Of a stretch of 64,000 nt of DNA, positions 37,483-47,201 are shown in pieces. Both the position numbers and the translations under genes were made by a program. The stretch is from Leptospira harrisiae (GTDB lineage Bacteria; Spirochaetota; Leptospiria; Leptospirales; Leptospiraceae). Under the pieces are notes generated by a model. The model had not been told where the DNA came from, made no database searches, and saw only the letters and a list, made by a program, of their open reading frames with translations. Every line of letters starts with the position of its first letter. Position 1 is the stretch's first letter. Location: NCBI RefSeq assembly GCF_002811945.1, contig NZ_NPDX01000005.1, positions 124,001-188,000 on the forward strand. Direction: 5' to 3'.

Positions 37483-38386
37483 TGTATTTTGGTAATCCTA
37501 AAAAGAATTCATTGTTTAATGAAGAAACTTCTGAAACAAGAGAAATTGCATTGTTAACGGACTCATCTCTTAATCTTTTTGCAGTTTCCATCCCGTAAAG
37601 ACTAGGATAAGTTAATTTGCCAGCTTTGGCATCTTTTCCTGGCGTTTTCCCAAGATCTTGCAGGTTTCCTTCCACATCTAAAATATCATCGGTAATTTGG
37701 AATAATAGCCCTATTTCTTTCGCATAACTAGAAATAACTGCCTCTCTTTCTTTCCAATCGGATCGGAGTCGATTTCCTAGTAGGAAGGATGCTTCAATGA
37801 GAGCTCCTGTTTTTTTTGTATGGATGGATGAAAGCTTAGATTCTTTATTTTTTCCACTAGGATTTTTTTCTTCTTCAATATCTTCCATTTGCCCAAGGAT
37901 CATTCCATTCATTCCGGCACCTTTGTGTAGAATTTGAATGGAGTCACGTATAGCGGTGGAGTCTGTTTTTTCAAATAAAGATAAAAGGTAAAAGCTCAAA
38001 GAGTTGAGTGTATCTCCCGTAAGGATGGCAGTGGCTTCATCAAATTGGATGTGGCAAGTAGGCATTCCACGGCGTGTGTCATCGTTGTCCATTGCTGGTA
38101 AATCATCATGGATGAGAGAATAGGTATGAATGCATTCCACGGCGAGAGCCGCTAAATAAACAGAGAAGTTTTCATTCAAATTTGGTTTCGTCGGGATTTG
38201 GGATGGATCAAAGAAAGAATTGAGTACAAAAATAGGTCGGATTCTTTTTCCGCCAGCTTTGAGACTGTACAAACAAGCGTCTGTTATGCGAGTGCGCGGT
38301 TGGAACAATTCTTTCGTATAAGATTCAAAAAAAGAATCAAAGAGTTGTTTGGAGTTTTTTAAAATATCGGAAAAGTGAGTTGGCAC
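37463..38386 (-). CDS. Polyprenyl (farnesyl/geranylgeranyl) diphosphate synthase
   Basis: 307 residues of the trans-prenyl chain-elongation family. The first Asp-rich motif is DDLPAMDND with the following Arg-Arg-Gly (TRRGMPT); the second is DDILD in QITDDILDVEG. Length fits a short-chain (C15-C20) synthase such as IspA, though chain length cannot be read off surely. The start is GTG 38386 with no Shine-Dalgarno, and the region before it is pyrimidine-rich. It overlaps tlyA by 20 nt. Confidence 0.88.
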   Translation of the reverse strand: MPTHFSDILKNSKQLFDSFFESYTKELFQPRTRITDACLYSLKAGGKRIRPIFVLNSFFDPSQIPTKPNLNENFSVYLAALAVECIHTYSLIHDDLPAMDNDDTRRGMPTCHIQFDEATAILTGDTLNSLSFYLLSLFEKTDSTAIRDSIQILHKGAGMNGMILGQMEDIEEEKNPSGKNKESKLSSIHTKKTGALIEASFLLGNRLRSDWKEREAVISSYAKEIGLLFQITDDILDVEGNLQDLGKTPGKDAKAGKLTYPSLYGMETAKRLRDESVNNAISLVSEVSSLNNEFFLGLPKYIAERKN

Positions 38387-38397
38387 GGGGAGAAGAC

Positions 38398-38417
38398 CGG
38401 TTCTCTTTAAAGAACCG
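38398..38417 (-). terminator. Inverted repeat between ndk and polyprenyl synthase genes
   Basis: CGGTTCT (38398-38404) pairs with AGAACCG (38411-38417), a perfect 7-bp stem with a 6-nt loop, between the ndk stop and the next start. No T run follows on the minus strand, so it may be a weak terminator or only a processing site. Confidence 0.3.
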
Positions 38418-38437
38418 ATCGATTGTTTGGTTCGAAC

Positions 38438-38851
38438 TTAGTTAAGTTCATACCCTTTGAAGAAAAACGCAATTTCTTGAAGTGCGTTTGCTACAGAGTC
38501 AGAACCGTGAACTGCATTTGCTTCTTTGCTTTCAGCAAAGAGTGCGCGAATGGTTCCCGCTTTTGCTTCTTTTGGATCAGTGGCACCAATCACATCTCTC
38601 CAATGTGCTACAGCGTTGTCTCTTTCAAGAGCGCAAGCAACGATTGGACCAGAAGCCATATAAGTGCAAAGGTCATTGTAAAAAGGACGAGCTGCGTGAA
38701 CCGCATAAAATTGTTTTGCGTCTTCGAGGCTGAGTTTTAGGAATTTCATTCCTAGGATTTTGAATCCTTCTTTTTCAATTCTTTGAAGGATGTCACCGAT
38801 GTGTTTGTTTTTCACAGCATCGGGTTTAAGCATAATAAAAGTTCTTTCCAT
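38438..38851 (-). CDS. ndk: Nucleoside diphosphate kinase
   Basis: 137 residues, full length, transferring phosphate from ATP to other nucleoside diphosphates. It starts [13 protein letters not shown], and the phospho-histidine is in AVHGSDSV near residue 116. The upstream SD-like GGAGA is only 1-2 nt from the ATG and lies in one arm of a 7-bp hairpin, so translation initiation is unusual. It sits in a minus-strand run with the antiporter upstream. Confidence 0.96.
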
Positions 38852-38852
38852 A

Positions 38853-38870
38853 TCTCCAAAAGCTTGGAGA
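38853..38870 (-). promoter_or_regulatory. Hairpin covering the ndk ribosome site
   Basis: TCTCCAA (38853-38859) and TTGGAGA (38864-38870) form a perfect 7-bp stem with a 4-nt loop. In the minus-strand message the GGAGA ribosome site is one arm, ending 1 nt before the ndk ATG. It could hide the site; it could also mark the antiporter 3' end, but no U run follows. Confidence 0.4.
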
Positions 38871-38893
38871 AACCGAAAAAAGCAATCGAATCT

Positions 38894-41002
38894 TTAGGTG
38901 CTTAAAAAACGAACCAAAAGAAATGAAGTTGGGAGTAGATCCATTTTCTCAAATCCCATTTCTTCCCACACATTCAGATCAATGAGAATCAGAGAATATC
39001 CTGTAATTTTATTCAGAGCGATGGGATAGGGACTTAGATCTGTTTCGGGTTGAACTAGGTCTTCCGCTTTGATTTTGTTCGACTTCATCCCTTTGAGGGA
39101 TGTTAGCTTTTGTGCAAAACCGAGGATGGGATCTTTTTCCCCTTTGTAAAGGATGGCAATTTTTTCCAAAGACTCGAGACCATTGTCTATCAAAACCCCA
39201 ACTGTCGCTGGACAGTAATTGAGGATTCCTTTGATTTTTCCTCCCGTATAACTACGAGAAAAAAGTGGTTTGGCAGCACCAATGAGTAAGATATCAGTGT
39301 GTTTGATTTTGGCAAAATTGACAATTTCATAGGTGACGTTGTCTGTGATGCGGTATTCTGTTTGAACCTGCAATCCCATACTCCTGCCTGTTTGGCGAAT
39401 GGCTTCAAAACTGGCATCACGGTATCGACGAATTTCTTCATTAGATAAAGAATCGTTAGGTGAAATATGAAGGGCAGTAATTTCTAAATTTTTCTTCTGG
39501 TTACCAGTGAGAGAATAAGCAAATCGAACCAAACTTTTCCCCATTTTTTCTTGCGCAAAGGCAACTAACACACGTAACTTTCTATCGGCTGGTTTTTCAG
39601 TGCTGATTCTTTTTTCAGAATTAGAAAAGAATCTTTGAATTCCATCTAACAGTGGTCCTGTTGAGAGAGTGGTGACAAGAGCCATCAGTACAAACACAGC
39701 AAAAATCTCGGGACTTAAAATTCCCAAATCATAACCAATATTGAGAACCACAAGTTCCATGAGCCCTCGTGTATTCATCAATGCACCGATAGAGAGAGCA
39801 TCCTCCCAATTGGATCCTGAAACTTTTGCTGCAAAGGCACTGCCCACAAATTTTCCAACAACAGCCACTAAGATGACGAGACCAAACACCAACCATAAAT
39901 GAGAACCATTGAGAAGGCCAATTTCTGTTCTGAGCCCTGTGATCACAAAGAAAATCGGGAGAAATAAAATGACGGCAATGTCTTCTATCTTTTCAGCAAT
40001 GAGTTTTTTAAGATTTCCTTCTGATGGCATAATTACACCGGCAAGGAATGCTCCAAATAGGGCATGAATTCCAATTACCTCAGTGGTTAGAGAGGATAAA
40101 AATAGAATCATTAAGATGAGAGCCACTGCAGTTCTAGTTAAGTTTTCTCTAGAGATATATATGGAACCCAAACGTTTGAGAAAAGGAGCCACAAGATAAA
40201 TCATAGTTAGGATATATGCAAAAGACAATCCAATGGTGAAAAGGGCAGTATTGAGATTTCCTGATTTGGAAATGGTTACGATGATTGCAAGTAAGATCCA
40301 AGCGGTGATATCATCGGCAGCGGCACAAGTAAGAACCATTGCTCCAAGAGGAGTTCTTGTTAAGTTTCTTTCCTGAAGGATCCTTGCCAGTACGGGAAAG
40401 GCAGTGATACTCATTGCAATTCCCATAAAAAGTGAAAAAGATAAAAAACCTACATTCTCAGGTGCATAATCTGTATAAAAATAATAAGCCAAAATCATTC
40501 CTAAGAAAAAGGGGAAAATGATACTGGCATGGCTAATCACAATGGCAGAGTGCGCTTTGTTTTTCAAAACTGATAAATCAAGTTCCATCCCTATGATGAA
40601 CATAAAAAGAACCAAACCAATTTGGCTAAGGGTTCCTAGTGTGGGAAGACTTGCAGGTGGGAACAAAAACCCCATGGTTTCAGGGAAGTAGTAACCTAAT
40701 AAGGATGGTCCGAGTAAAATTCCCGCTACTATTTCACCCATTACGGATGGTTGTTTGAGTTTTCTCGAAAAAATATAACCAACAAATCTTGCCGATCCAC
40801 AAACAATGATGATTTGGAGAAAAAGTAGAGCTAAAGGATGGTGGAATCTATTAATAAAATTTTCTGTGTCTAAATGTTGATTTGTAACAATGACAATATT
40901 TTTTGCTGTTTCGAGAAGAGTTCCTGCTTGCAAAAGTAAATAGCCAAGGGAACCAAACAGTAGTATGGTGAATCCATAAAAAAAAGAAGAACGTGTTTTC
41001 AT
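38894..41002 (-). CDS. CPA2-type cation/proton antiporter with C-terminal Usp-like domain
   Basis: 702 residues. Residues about 55-460 form the multi-helix Na+/H+ exchanger (KefB/NapA-like) core, including the region with paired Asp and helix-rich repeats (ITAFPVLARIL, CAAADDITAWIL). The C-terminal part (about 480-690) is soluble and resembles universal-stress-protein domains (LRVLVAFAQEKMGKSLV, HTDILLIGAAKPLFS), likely sensing a nucleotide. No TrkA-N domain is seen. AGGA precedes the ATG. Probable role is pH or cation homeostasis at the inner membrane. Confidence 0.87.
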   Translation of the reverse strand: MKTRSSFFYGFTILLFGSLGYLLLQAGTLLETAKNIVIVTNQHLDTENFINRFHHPLALLFLQIIIVCGSARFVGYIFSRKLKQPSVMGEIVAGILLGPSLLGYYFPETMGFLFPPASLPTLGTLSQIGLVLFMFIIGMELDLSVLKNKAHSAIVISHASIIFPFFLGMILAYYFYTDYAPENVGFLSFSLFMGIAMSITAFPVLARILQERNLTRTPLGAMVLTCAAADDITAWILLAIIVTISKSGNLNTALFTIGLSFAYILTMIYLVAPFLKRLGSIYISRENLTRTAVALILMILFLSSLTTEVIGIHALFGAFLAGVIMPSEGNLKKLIAEKIEDIAVILFLPIFFVITGLRTEIGLLNGSHLWLVFGLVILVAVVGKFVGSAFAAKVSGSNWEDALSIGALMNTRGLMELVVLNIGYDLGILSPEIFAVFVLMALVTTLSTGPLLDGIQRFFSNSEKRISTEKPADRKLRVLVAFAQEKMGKSLVRFAYSLTGNQKKNLEITALHISPNDSLSNEEIRRYRDASFEAIRQTGRSMGLQVQTEYRITDNVTYEIVNFAKIKHTDILLIGAAKPLFSRSYTGGKIKGILNYCPATVGVLIDNGLESLEKIAILYKGEKDPILGFAQKLTSLKGMKSNKIKAEDLVQPETDLSPYPIALNKITGYSLILIDLNVWEEMGFEKMDLLPTSFLLVRFLST

Positions 41003-41020
41003 AGAATCCTCATTTTCTCC

Positions 41021-41503
41021 TTATACGGAGAATTTTTTGGTAAGGGCTTCGCCCACGATGTCTGGAACTTGGTTGGATACCGCTCTTCCATGTCTTGCTA
41101 CTTCTTTGACGATTGTAGAGGAGACAAAAGAGTATTCATTGTCTGCCATCAAAAAATAAGTTTCGATTTCCGGTGCTAATTTTTTATTCATAAGTGAAAT
41201 CGCATATTCGTAATCAAAGTCTGTTACCGCACGAAGTCCCCGTAAAATCACACGTGAATTTTTTTCTTTGCAATAATCGACTGTCAGACCTTCAAAAGTA
41301 TCAATTTTGATTTTGTCCCAACCTTTAAAAACCTTTCCAATCATTTCCACACGTTCTTCAGGTGAAAACAGAGAAGTTTTTTTGGAATTGATTGCAACAG
41401 CAATAATGATCTCTTCGAATAACGGATGAGCTCGCCGTATAATGTCGAGATGACCGTTTGTGAACGGATCAAAAGAACCTGGATATACGGCGATATTTTT
41501 CAT
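41021..41503 (-). CDS. coaD: Phosphopantetheine adenylyltransferase
   Basis: 160 residues, the fourth step of coenzyme A synthesis. It has the nucleotidyltransferase motifs [16 protein letters not shown] (T/HxGH) and [14 protein letters not shown], and the linker [17 protein letters not shown]. Length is exact for the family. It begins 1 bp after argG and precedes the antiporter by 18 bp, so all three are probably one transcript. Confidence 0.97.
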   Translation of the reverse strand: MKNIAVYPGSFDPFTNGHLDIIRRAHPLFEEIIIAVAINSKKTSLFSPEERVEMIGKVFKGWDKIKIDTFEGLTVDYCKEKNSRVILRGLRAVTDFDYEYAISLMNKKLAPEIETYFLMADNEYSFVSSTIVKEVARHGRAVSNQVPDIVGEALTKKFSV

Positions 41504-41504
41504 C

Positions 41505-42713
41505 TTATTTGTTTACCCGTGCCCATTCTTTCATAGGTAGTCCGTATAGGTTGATAAAACCTTCCGCATCATATTGGTTGTACAATTCTTCTTTTTCAAA
41601 TGTAGATAATCCTGCATTGTAAAGAGACTTGATGGATTTACGTCCGACAACCGTACAACTTCCTTTGTACAATTTGATTCGTACGGTTCCATTCACATAC
41701 TTTTGTGTATAATCCATATACGCACGCAAAGCATTCATTTGGTTCGAATACCATTGGCCATTGTAGATGTATCGTGCAAACTCTTGAGAGAGTTCATCCT
41801 TTTTGTGTTGGGTGTCACGATCGAGTGTGATGGATTCTAAATCGCGGTGTGCGATGTGAAGGATGGTTCCACCAGGAGTTTCGTAAACCCCTCGAGATTT
41901 GATTCCAACAAGTCGGTTCTCAACGATGTCGACTCGGCCCACTCCGTTTTTTCCACCTAAGTCATTTAAGGTTTCCATCACTTCAAGTGGGTTTAGTTTT
42001 TTTCCGTCGATAGCAACACAATCTCCATTTTCAAAATCCAATTCTAAATAAGTTGGTTTGTCTGGAGCTTTTTCCGGAGATACGGTTAAGATAAACATAT
42101 CTTCTTTTGGTTCATTGAATGGATCTTCTAGAATTCCACCTTCAAAGGAAAGGTGCATTAAGTTTCTATCCATACTATATGGTTTAGCAGCTGTTACGGG
42201 AACTGGAATTCCTTTTTTCTTTGCGTATTCAATAAGGTCCGCACGCCCACCGAAATCCCAAGTTCTCCAAGGAGCAATAATTTGTAAGTTAGGCGAAAGT
42301 GCTTTGAAGGTGAGTTCAAAACGAACTTGATCATTTCCTTTTCCTGTTGCACCGTGTGAGAATGCATCGGCTCCTTCTTTTGTGGCTACTTCTGCCATAG
42401 CTTTAGCAATGAGAGGACGAGCCAGAGAGGTTCCGAGTAAATAACGCATTTCATAAATGGCATTTCCCCGAATCGCAGGGAAAATAAAGTCTCGTGCAAA
42501 TTCCAAACGTAGATCTTGGATGTACACTTTGGAAGCTCCGGTATTTTTACCTTTTTCTTCTAGGCCTGTAAGTTCTTCTTTTTGACCGACATCGGCACAA
42601 AAAGCAATGACTTCACAACCATAGGTATCTTTCAACCAAGCCAGGATGACGGAAGTATCGAGTCCTCCGGAGTAAGCGAGAACGATTTTTTTGGGAGCAG
42701 GTTTCTCTTTCAT
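41505..42713 (-). CDS. argG: Argininosuccinate synthase
   Basis: 402 residues, the full bacterial form, joining citrulline and aspartate with ATP in arginine synthesis. The PP-loop is [15 protein letters not shown] near the start, and [13 protein letters not shown] is the citrulline/aspartate-binding segment. It is the first gene of a long minus-strand run (argG, coaD, antiporter, ndk, polyprenyl synthase, tlyA). No argH is adjacent. There is no clear ribosome site at ATG 42713. Confidence 0.98.
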   Translation of the reverse strand: MKEKPAPKKIVLAYSGGLDTSVILAWLKDTYGCEVIAFCADVGQKEELTGLEEKGKNTGASKVYIQDLRLEFARDFIFPAIRGNAIYEMRYLLGTSLARPLIAKAMAEVATKEGADAFSHGATGKGNDQVRFELTFKALSPNLQIIAPWRTWDFGGRADLIEYAKKKGIPVPVTAAKPYSMDRNLMHLSFEGGILEDPFNEPKEDMFILTVSPEKAPDKPTYLELDFENGDCVAIDGKKLNPLEVMETLNDLGGKNGVGRVDIVENRLVGIKSRGVYETPGGTILHIAHRDLESITLDRDTQHKKDELSQEFARYIYNGQWYSNQMNALRAYMDYTQKYVNGTVRIKLYKGSCTVVGRKSIKSLYNAGLSTFEKEELYNQYDAEGFINLYGLPMKEWARVNK

Positions 42714-42794
42714 AGAATAAGGTCAAAATAAAAGAAAAAACCAAGAACACAATTAAATATTGTCTGAAACGAAGTTGTGTAGTAGATTTGGTGG

Positions 42795-43943
42795 ATGCGT
42801 TTTCCCGTTTCTTTTTCTGTTTTTGTAACCATTACAGTTTTTACAATTCACTGCCAAAAGCAAGTTGTACCGCAAGAGGAAGTCTCCCTATACCTACCTA
42901 ACCCAAAGGTATACATCCAAAAAGAGGGAAAAGGAAAACGGGGAAGTTTTCTGGGGATGGAACCGTATCTTAACAAATATAGTTACGCAACGGAAGATAG
43001 TTTTTATTTGGCTTTGAACGAATACTTTCGGATAGCAAAGGAAAATGATCTTCTTTTTATAGATCGTAGTATCGTTGTTTTACCCGAGTACATTGGAACT
43101 TGGCTTGTAGTGACCGCCGAGGACAAATCAATTTTTGCCACCAATACAATCCAAGAAGCAATGGAAGTTTTGGTAAAACATAACCTTGGATCCTTTCTTT
43201 GGCATTATCTCTTCAGCAGTTCCTATTCTTCTGATACTTTAAAAGAAACACTCTTTCGGATGAAAGCTTGGCAAATGACAGACAGATACCAATCTGTATT
43301 TGCAAAACTCGCACGTGAGTATCGAGTCTCCATTGTCGCAGGTTCCATTGTATTACCGCATCCCAAAGTCATAGAAGGAAAAATCACGCCGACAGATGGG
43401 CCTTTGGAAAACGTAAGTTTTTATTTTCATCCCGATGGCAGAGTGGATGACCAAATTGTCAGAAAACTATTTCCCATTACCGACGAAAAAGAATTCCTGA
43501 AAGAAGGTAAGATAGAAGAAAATCCAAGTTACCAAACCTCGCTTGGGAAACTATACACGATGGTCTGTGCCGATTCTTGGTTTCCTGAAGTATATACAGA
43601 ATTTAAAAAAACGGAATCGGAGCTTCTTGCAGTTCCCTCTTTTGTATCACCAGCAGATGCCTGGACCATTAAATGGCAGGGTTACAACGGTTATGCGAAT
43701 CCAAAAGATGTGGATTCCAAAGACATTGGCGTTATTTCAGAACGATCGGCTTGGAAAAAATATGCAATGAATGGTCGCCTGAAAGATCCAAAAGTAAAAG
43801 CAGGTATCAATGTATTTTTTCGAGGTGAAATTTGGGATTTGTCAGCTAGTGGAGATGCTTTTTTGAATCTCGCAGGAAAACCTGTAATCAATTTTGTGAA
43901 AGAAGAAAAAAACCAAGGAAGAATCTATGTACTCTATCTCTAG
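42795..43943 (+). CDS. Nitrilase-fold (carbon-nitrogen hydrolase) lipoprotein
   Basis: 382 residues. A short signal peptide ends in ITVFTIHC, so Cys20 may be lipidated. The catalytic Glu-Lys-Cys triad of the nitrilase superfamily is plausible: Glu in VVLPEY, Lys in the RKLFPITDEKEF region, and Cys in TMVCADSW. Such enzymes cleave amides or nitriles, and the related Lnt transfers acyl chains to lipoproteins. A lipid-anchored, exported nitrilase fold is unusual. It overlaps the next gene by 17 nt, and the operon continues into a GMC oxidoreductase. Confidence 0.75.
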   Translation: MRFPVSFSVFVTITVFTIHCQKQVVPQEEVSLYLPNPKVYIQKEGKGKRGSFLGMEPYLNKYSYATEDSFYLALNEYFRIAKENDLLFIDRSIVVLPEYIGTWLVVTAEDKSIFATNTIQEAMEVLVKHNLGSFLWHYLFSSSYSSDTLKETLFRMKAWQMTDRYQSVFAKLAREYRVSIVAGSIVLPHPKVIEGKITPTDGPLENVSFYFHPDGRVDDQIVRKLFPITDEKEFLKEGKIEENPSYQTSLGKLYTMVCADSWFPEVYTEFKKTESELLAVPSFVSPADAWTIKWQGYNGYANPKDVDSKDIGVISERSAWKKYAMNGRLKDPKVKAGINVFFRGEIWDLSASGDAFLNLAGKPVINFVKEEKNQGRIYVLYL

Positions 43944-44454
43944 AAAATCTTTTTTAGCTCTCTTAGTCTTTTGTGCAGGTATCAAATCTAAAATTCGTTA
44001 TTTATATTTTAGTGATTCAGAAACAAAAACGGTCAATGCATTTTCCGAAGTTGTACTTCCTATTGCTGAACCTGGAATGCCCAGTTTAGAAAAGGCGAAT
44101 GTGATGCGAAGGTTGGACGAAGAATTACATTTTGTTTCCGAAGAGATCCAGGAAGACTTTCATTCGGCAGTGATGGTTTTAGAATATCTTCCTCTCTTTT
44201 ATGGATATTTTAGTTTTTTCTCCAGACTTTCCAAAGAAAAACGCGGAGAGCTTTTAACTATTTTGGCAGAGACAGATTCGGATATCGTCCGTGCTGTAGT
44301 TGGAAATTTAAAACTTTTGGTTTGTTTGGTTTACTATGGTCACAAATCTACTTGGGAGCAAATATCTTATCCAGGTCCCTTTGGCAATCCCCCTGAGAAA
44401 TGGAGCGAATCAAGAATCCACTACCAAAATTTGGTGAATGGAAAGGAGATTTAA
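43927..44454 (+). CDS. Gluconate 2-dehydrogenase subunit 3-like small subunit
   Basis: 175 residues. An N-terminal hydrophobic segment follows SRKSFLALLVFCAG, which resembles but does not match a twin-arginine signal. The pattern (AFSEVVLPIAE, then YPGPFGNPPEKW at the end) resembles the small subunit of gluconate 2-dehydrogenase-type enzymes. AAGGAAG precedes the ATG by 5 nt although it starts within the nitrilase-fold gene. The adjacent GMC flavoprotein supports a two-part dehydrogenase. Family assignment is inferred from weak similarity and context. Confidence 0.65.
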   Translation: MYSISRKSFLALLVFCAGIKSKIRYLYFSDSETKTVNAFSEVVLPIAEPGMPSLEKANVMRRLDEELHFVSEEIQEDFHSAVMVLEYLPLFYGYFSFFSRLSKEKRGELLTILAETDSDIVRAVVGNLKLLVCLVYYGHKSTWEQISYPGPFGNPPEKWSESRIHYQNLVNGKEI

Positions 44455-44455
44455 G

Positions 44456-46009
44456 ATGAAACCAGGAATTTACCGTGATTACAAAAGTTATGCGAAGAAT
44501 GAGACCATCGTTGTTGATGTAGTGGTCATTGGTTCGGGATGTGGTGGTTCGACAATGGCTTATGAACTTTCCAAAAAAGGAATCAAAGTCGCTCTCCTGG
44601 AACAGGGAGGGAACTACCATACAGGAACCTTTGATAATAATGAACTCAATATGGGTGGCAAAGTTTCTGCAGAGAGAAATTTTCATACGACGGCAGACGG
44701 TGGGATCAACCTCGTATATGGAAACAATTTGGGTGGGGCCTCAGTGCACTACTGGGCTGATAGTTACCGTACACCTGAGGACAGGTTGTTATTATGGAAC
44801 CGTAAGTATGGAATCGAAAATCATCTTCCTGAAGATCTACATTCTTATTGGCCGGAATTGGAAGCGGACCTTCATGTAACCCCAGCCGGTGAAGAATCCT
44901 TTAATCCGATGAACCGACTGTTTCGAAGCGCTTCACAAAGATTAGGTTGGGAAGGTCATGCCGTCCCACAAGCAAGAAAAAACTGTCAAAAATCTGGCCA
45001 TTGTATGCAAGGTTGTATGTTTGGAGCCAAACAGTCACAACTTGTGACTCATATCCCAAGGGCAGTACAACTCGGAACCGATGTGTATACAGACCTTCGG
45101 GCAGAAAAGTTAATTTTCCAAGGTAGGAAAGTTGCAGGCCTTGAAGCTGTTGTGATTGATCGAAGAACTTTACGACCTACAGCGACAAAGGTAACGTTTC
45201 AATCCAAAGCGGTTTGTGTTTCGGCAGGTGGGTTTGGTAGTTCTACTTTTTTACTTCGCAATGGCCTAAAAAAAAGATTACCAGCTCTTGGTGAGTATTT
45301 GGTAATCAATCCATCTCCGATGGTACATGCGTTATATGAAGAACCCATCATCCAATGGAGAAACATTCCTGCTGCTTATGGAGTGGAGGACTTTCGTTTG
45401 GCCAGATACCAAAATGGAAAGTACAAAGAGGGTGGGTATATGTTAATGCCAAACCAATTACAACCAGCTACTCTGGCGGCCCTCGTTCCTAGTTTTGGAA
45501 AAGACCATTATACTTATATGAAACAAATGGAACATTTGGGTGGGACCATTGGTTGGATTGACGATGTGGACGGGGAACTTGGTTCAATAGAAGTGGATCT
45601 ATTCGGAAAAAGAAAAATCAATTACCCATTTGGAAAGGTCACCAAACAAATCTTTAGCGACCTGACATACAAACAGATGAAGTTAAACTTTGAAGCGGGC
45701 GCCAAAGAAGTTTTCCTCGCAGGTATGAAACTTCGTAAATATTCCAAACTTCCTAAAAAAGAAGAAATTGATGCTCTCGCATGGAGACCTGCGGAATTTC
45801 CAATGGCAGCTCCCCATCCTGCCGGTGGATGCCGGATGGGGAAATCGAGCGAAAACTCAGTGGTGAATTCTCGCCACCAAGTCCATGGATTTGAAAACTT
45901 GTTTGTGGCAGACTCTTCTGTTTTTCCTACTGGGGTGAGTGTGGATCCTAGTTTTACCATTATGGCTTTTAGTAAAAAAGCCTCTGAGTTTGTAATGAAT
46001 GTTATGTGA
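44456..46009 (+). CDS. GMC-type FAD oxidoreductase
   Basis: 517 residues from ATG 44456, which follows AAGGAG by 7 nt and begins 1 nt after the small-subunit stop. The dinucleotide motif is VVIGSGCGGSTMAYEL (24-38); a Cys-rich stretch NCQKSGHCMQGCMFG near 176-190 is typical of the gluconate dehydrogenase/cholesterol oxidase branch. HPAGGCRMG lies near 453 and SVFPTGVSVDPSFTIMA is at the C-terminus. It probably oxidises an alcohol and passes electrons to the quinone pool through the small subunit. The 3' end overlaps the convergent methyltransferase gene by 8 nt. Confidence 0.85.
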   Translation: MKPGIYRDYKSYAKNETIVVDVVVIGSGCGGSTMAYELSKKGIKVALLEQGGNYHTGTFDNNELNMGGKVSAERNFHTTADGGINLVYGNNLGGASVHYWADSYRTPEDRLLLWNRKYGIENHLPEDLHSYWPELEADLHVTPAGEESFNPMNRLFRSASQRLGWEGHAVPQARKNCQKSGHCMQGCMFGAKQSQLVTHIPRAVQLGTDVYTDLRAEKLIFQGRKVAGLEAVVIDRRTLRPTATKVTFQSKAVCVSAGGFGSSTFLLRNGLKKRLPALGEYLVINPSPMVHALYEEPIIQWRNIPAAYGVEDFRLARYQNGKYKEGGYMLMPNQLQPATLAALVPSFGKDHYTYMKQMEHLGGTIGWIDDVDGELGSIEVDLFGKRKINYPFGKVTKQIFSDLTYKQMKLNFEAGAKEVFLAGMKLRKYSKLPKKEEIDALAWRPAEFPMAAPHPAGGCRMGKSSENSVVNSRHQVHGFENLFVADSSVFPTGVSVDPSFTIMAFSKKASEFVMNVM

Positions 46010-47201
46010 GGTTTTTATTCCTAAAAACGGCTACGGTTTCAACGTGATCGGTTCTTGGAAACATATCCACAGGTTGCACTGAATTTAAAAAGTATTGTCT
46101 TGCCAGAAGGTTTGTGTCTTCCCGAAGACTCATTGGATCACAAGACACATAAACAATTTTTTTAAAACCCATTCCTAAAATGGTTTCCGCCACTTCGACG
46201 CCGAGTCCTGTGCGCGGCGGATCCAGTACTAAGGTATCATAGTTTTTTCCAAATAAACTTGGTAGAACTTCGGCCACTCTTCCTTTGCGGAACCGTACAT
46301 TGTGTACTTTGTTATACTTAATAGATTCCAAGGCAGTTCTATGAGAATTGGGATTTTCTTCGATTCCGATCACTTCTTTACAGTTTCCAGAAATCCAAAA
46401 AGAAATGGTTCCAATTCCTGAATACGCATCAATGACACGGGACTCAGGATCGATTTCATCCAAAACCAAATTGTACAAACTTGGTGTTTGGATGGGGTTG
46501 ACTTGTAAAAAAGTAGAAAGACCAACTCTGAATTTATGTTTTCCAAAATGTTCGTGTATGTATGGTCTACCCCATAACAAATGTTCTTCGCGACCCAGTG
46601 CCATGGTCGTGTGTTTGGTATTGATGTTTTGGATGATTCCAACTATTTTACCAAACTTTCCTGTTTTACCAATTCGGTTTTGAATGGCAGTGTGGAGTCT
46701 TTTGGAAGCATCTTTGGCATGTGGAATATCTTCTTTCGCCGTAACAATTCCTAAAATGATTTCTCCTGTGGAAAAAGATTTTCTTGCCACAAGGTATTTC
46801 ATCATCCCACGTCTAGATTTTTCGTTATAAGGAAGGAGTCCTTCTCGCCTTGCCCATTGTTTGACGGCTAGTGCAATTTCTGTTAAACCAGGATCTTGGA
46901 TTTGACATTCGGTTTGATCGAGTACAAATGTAGATTCTTTATTAAAAAGTCCTAAGGTAAGAAGTGTTTTATTTCCAATGATTCTTCTTCCAAACGGAAG
47001 TTGAATTTTATGACGGTAATATTCTGGCGATGGGCTTGGAACAATGGTACGAAATTCTAGATGGCGATACGTTTTAAAAAGTTCTTTGATGTTTTGTTCT
47101 TTTTTACGAAGTTCTTTGGTGTAATCAATGTCTAGATAATTACAACCACCACAAGTTCCGAAGTGGGTGCAGATTTTTGTACCGGGATTGGTTTGTGTCA
47201 T
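46002..47201 (-). CDS. RumA/TrmA-family RNA (uracil-5-)-methyltransferase with Fe-S motif
   Basis: About 399 residues from ATG 47201, which overlaps the pyrD stop (ATGA); the frame upstream of it lies in pyrD. The N-terminal Cys cluster C11x5C17xxC20 and a later Cys in ECQIQ suit a [4Fe-4S] cluster as in RlmD. The catalytic Cys is in VYVSCDPMSL and the methyltransferase motif LDPPRTGL is present. It lacks an obvious N-terminal TRAM domain, so RlmC/RlmD or TrmA cannot be told apart. Confidence 0.87.
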   Translation of the reverse strand: MTQTNPGTKICTHFGTCGGCNYLDIDYTKELRKKEQNIKELFKTYRHLEFRTIVPSPSPEYYRHKIQLPFGRRIIGNKTLLTLGLFNKESTFVLDQTECQIQDPGLTEIALAVKQWARREGLLPYNEKSRRGMMKYLVARKSFSTGEIILGIVTAKEDIPHAKDASKRLHTAIQNRIGKTGKFGKIVGIIQNINTKHTTMALGREEHLLWGRPYIHEHFGKHKFRVGLSTFLQVNPIQTPSLYNLVLDEIDPESRVIDAYSGIGTISFWISGNCKEVIGIEENPNSHRTALESIKYNKVHNVRFRKGRVAEVLPSLFGKNYDTLVLDPPRTGLGVEVAETILGMGFKKIVYVSCDPMSLREDTNLLARQYFLNSVQPVDMFPRTDHVETVAVFRNKNLT

